The position numbers were made by a program, and so were the translations under genes. The notes beneath the pieces were generated by a model. That model saw only the letters and a list, made by a program, of their open reading frames with translations. It had not been told where the DNA came from and searched no databases. This document shows, one piece after another, positions 62,816 through 64,000 of a stretch of DNA of 64,000 bases. How positions within the stretch are numbered: position 1 is the first letter of the stretch; each line of letters opens with the position of its first letter. The stretch covers positions 229,690,643-229,754,642 of the forward strand of contig NC_057795.1 in the NCBI RefSeq assembly GCF_018294505.1, given 5' to 3'. This stretch comes from Triticum aestivum (Eukaryota > Streptophyta > Magnoliopsida > Poales > Poaceae).

Positions 62816-63455
62816 ACTCCGGCAAACAAAATTTGATCTATTTATTAAATCTTCATTTTCCTAAATTTGGGAAATTCATATTATTCCCTCTCTTATATTT
62901 TTGATAATGGAAAAATAATTGAAGATGAATTAAATAAATCAAATGATCCTCTTTTCAATTCGAGAAAACTCTCAAATATGAAAATAACGAAATCTCCAAC
63001 TCTCTCCAAGGGTCCTTGAGTTGCGTGAAATTTCTAGGATCGACCAAAATGCAAGAAAATAAAATATGCATGATGGTCTATTCCAAATTGAAAATAAATT
63101 CAAAGGGGCTTTGAATTTAATTCTTTGAAACTCCCAACTCATATTTCATATAATTTGAAGAAGTCATTTTATCTTCTCTCGTGAAAATCATTGAGTCGCA
63201 TAACGTTTTAGAATTGGAATATTTTCCAAATGAAATTCAAATATTTTTCAAACACCCTTTTCATTTTAAATGGAACAAGTCATGTCATCTTCTCTCTAGG
63301 GTTTTGTGTTTGAAAAGCATTTGAATTCACGGAGAGCATAAAATGCAAAAATGAAAGTTTGGGAAAGTCCTTTTATTCCCTCTCATTTAACTTTCAAAAG
63401 GTTTTGAATTCACTCACTTTCAGACAATCAATCAAACAATCAATCAAATCTATCT
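62816..63455. repeat. AT-rich sequence related to the end of the Gypsy LTR
   Basis: Phrases such as CTCCAACTCTCTCC(A/T)(A/T)GGGTCCTTGAGTTGC and ACCAAAATGCAA(G/T)AAAAT match 60735-60800 in the Gypsy LTR. It appears to be a rearranged LTR fragment. Confidence 0.5.
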
Positions 63456-64000
63456 AGAAAAGCGAATAATTATGAGATTATCTAGGCATGATCATGTATA
63501 TAAGCATCACGTTCGTGACAAGTAGACCGACTCCTACCTGCATCTACTACTATTACTCCACACATCGACCGCTATCCAGCATGCATCTAGAGTATTAAGT
63601 TCATAAAGAATAGAGTAAAGCATTAAGAAAGATGACATGATGTAGAGGGATAAACTCATGCAATATGATATAAACCCCATCTTTTTATCCTCGATGGCAA
63701 CAATACAATACGTGCCTTGCTGCCCCTGCTGTCACCGGGAAAGGACACCGCAAGATTGAACCCAAAGCTAAGCACTTCTCCCATTGCAAGAAAGATCAAT
63801 CTAGTAGGCCAAACCAAACTGATAATTCGAAGAGACTTGCAAAGATAACTTAATCACACATAAAAGAATTCAGAGGAGATTCAAATATTTCTCATAGATA
63901 AACTTGATCATAAACCCACAATTCATCGGATCTCGACAAACACACCACAAAAAGAGTTACATCGAATAGATCTCCAAGAAGGTCGAGGAGAACATGGTAT
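63456..64000 (+). repeat. LTR segment, direct copy 2 (runs to window end)
   Basis: Collinear with 61636-62120, with an extra 40 bp or so near 63820-63860. It suggests a second LTR of the same family continuing beyond the window. Confidence 0.7.

Overview
The window is nuclear DNA of a grass of the wheat/barley tribe (Triticeae). The evidence is the dense nesting of Copia, Gypsy, CACTA, Helitron and Stowaway-type elements, the classic Stowaway termini (CTCCCTCCG...CGGAGGGAG flanked by TA), and a few small intronless host genes, most of them broken. It contains no bacterial-style operon, CRISPR array or rRNA gene.

Layout. 1-5655 is the 5' part of a minus-strand Copia retrotransposon: LTR, initiator-Met tRNA primer site, an intact 852-residue gag, and an open protease/integrase frame running off the window. 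It sits inside the coding region of an F-box gene (5656-5920). 6-17 kb is the gene-bearing part. It holds a 3'-5' exonuclease (Werner/RNase D type) with one internal stop (7066-7782), a second broken copy (14239-14958), two conserved-looking genes of unknown function (11671-12213 and 15869-16273), many MITEs and Helitron ends. 18488-30681 is a complete, young, essentially non-coding LTR element with 4.1-kb LTRs (a LARD, Sukkula-like in form). It interrupts a 241-bp Helitron and is flanked by a CCGCA duplication.

31-39 kb, 45.5-48.4 kb and 51.5-57.7 kb hold three degenerate elements (here called A, B and C) with the same order of parts: a GT/GA low-complexity block, an AT-rich stretch, a C-rich leader with E2F-like motifs, then a split transposon gene. 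A and C end in GGGCC-rich subterminal arrays and a CACTACAAAAA terminus, so they are CACTA elements. C carries exons resembling the plant En/Spm transposase family (Transposase_24). B is split by a Helitron and a broken AP2/ERF gene. Between A and B lie a repeat-containing gene with one stop (39526-40383) and a third exonuclease copy, damaged only by a one-base deletion near its end (41962-42683). From 57732 rightwards are a minus-strand Gypsy gag start and LTR, a second LTR with a polypurine tract, and a partly duplicated LTR segment reaching the window end.

The genes do not form a pathway. The biology is transposon nesting around a decaying local family of small exonuclease genes. The most interesting observations are the recurrent A/B/C architecture with its E2F-like sites, the three differently damaged exonuclease copies, the datable LARD-in-Helitron nest, and a divergence hot spot between the two LARD LTRs. 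All family names come from motifs read by eye. No database search was possible.
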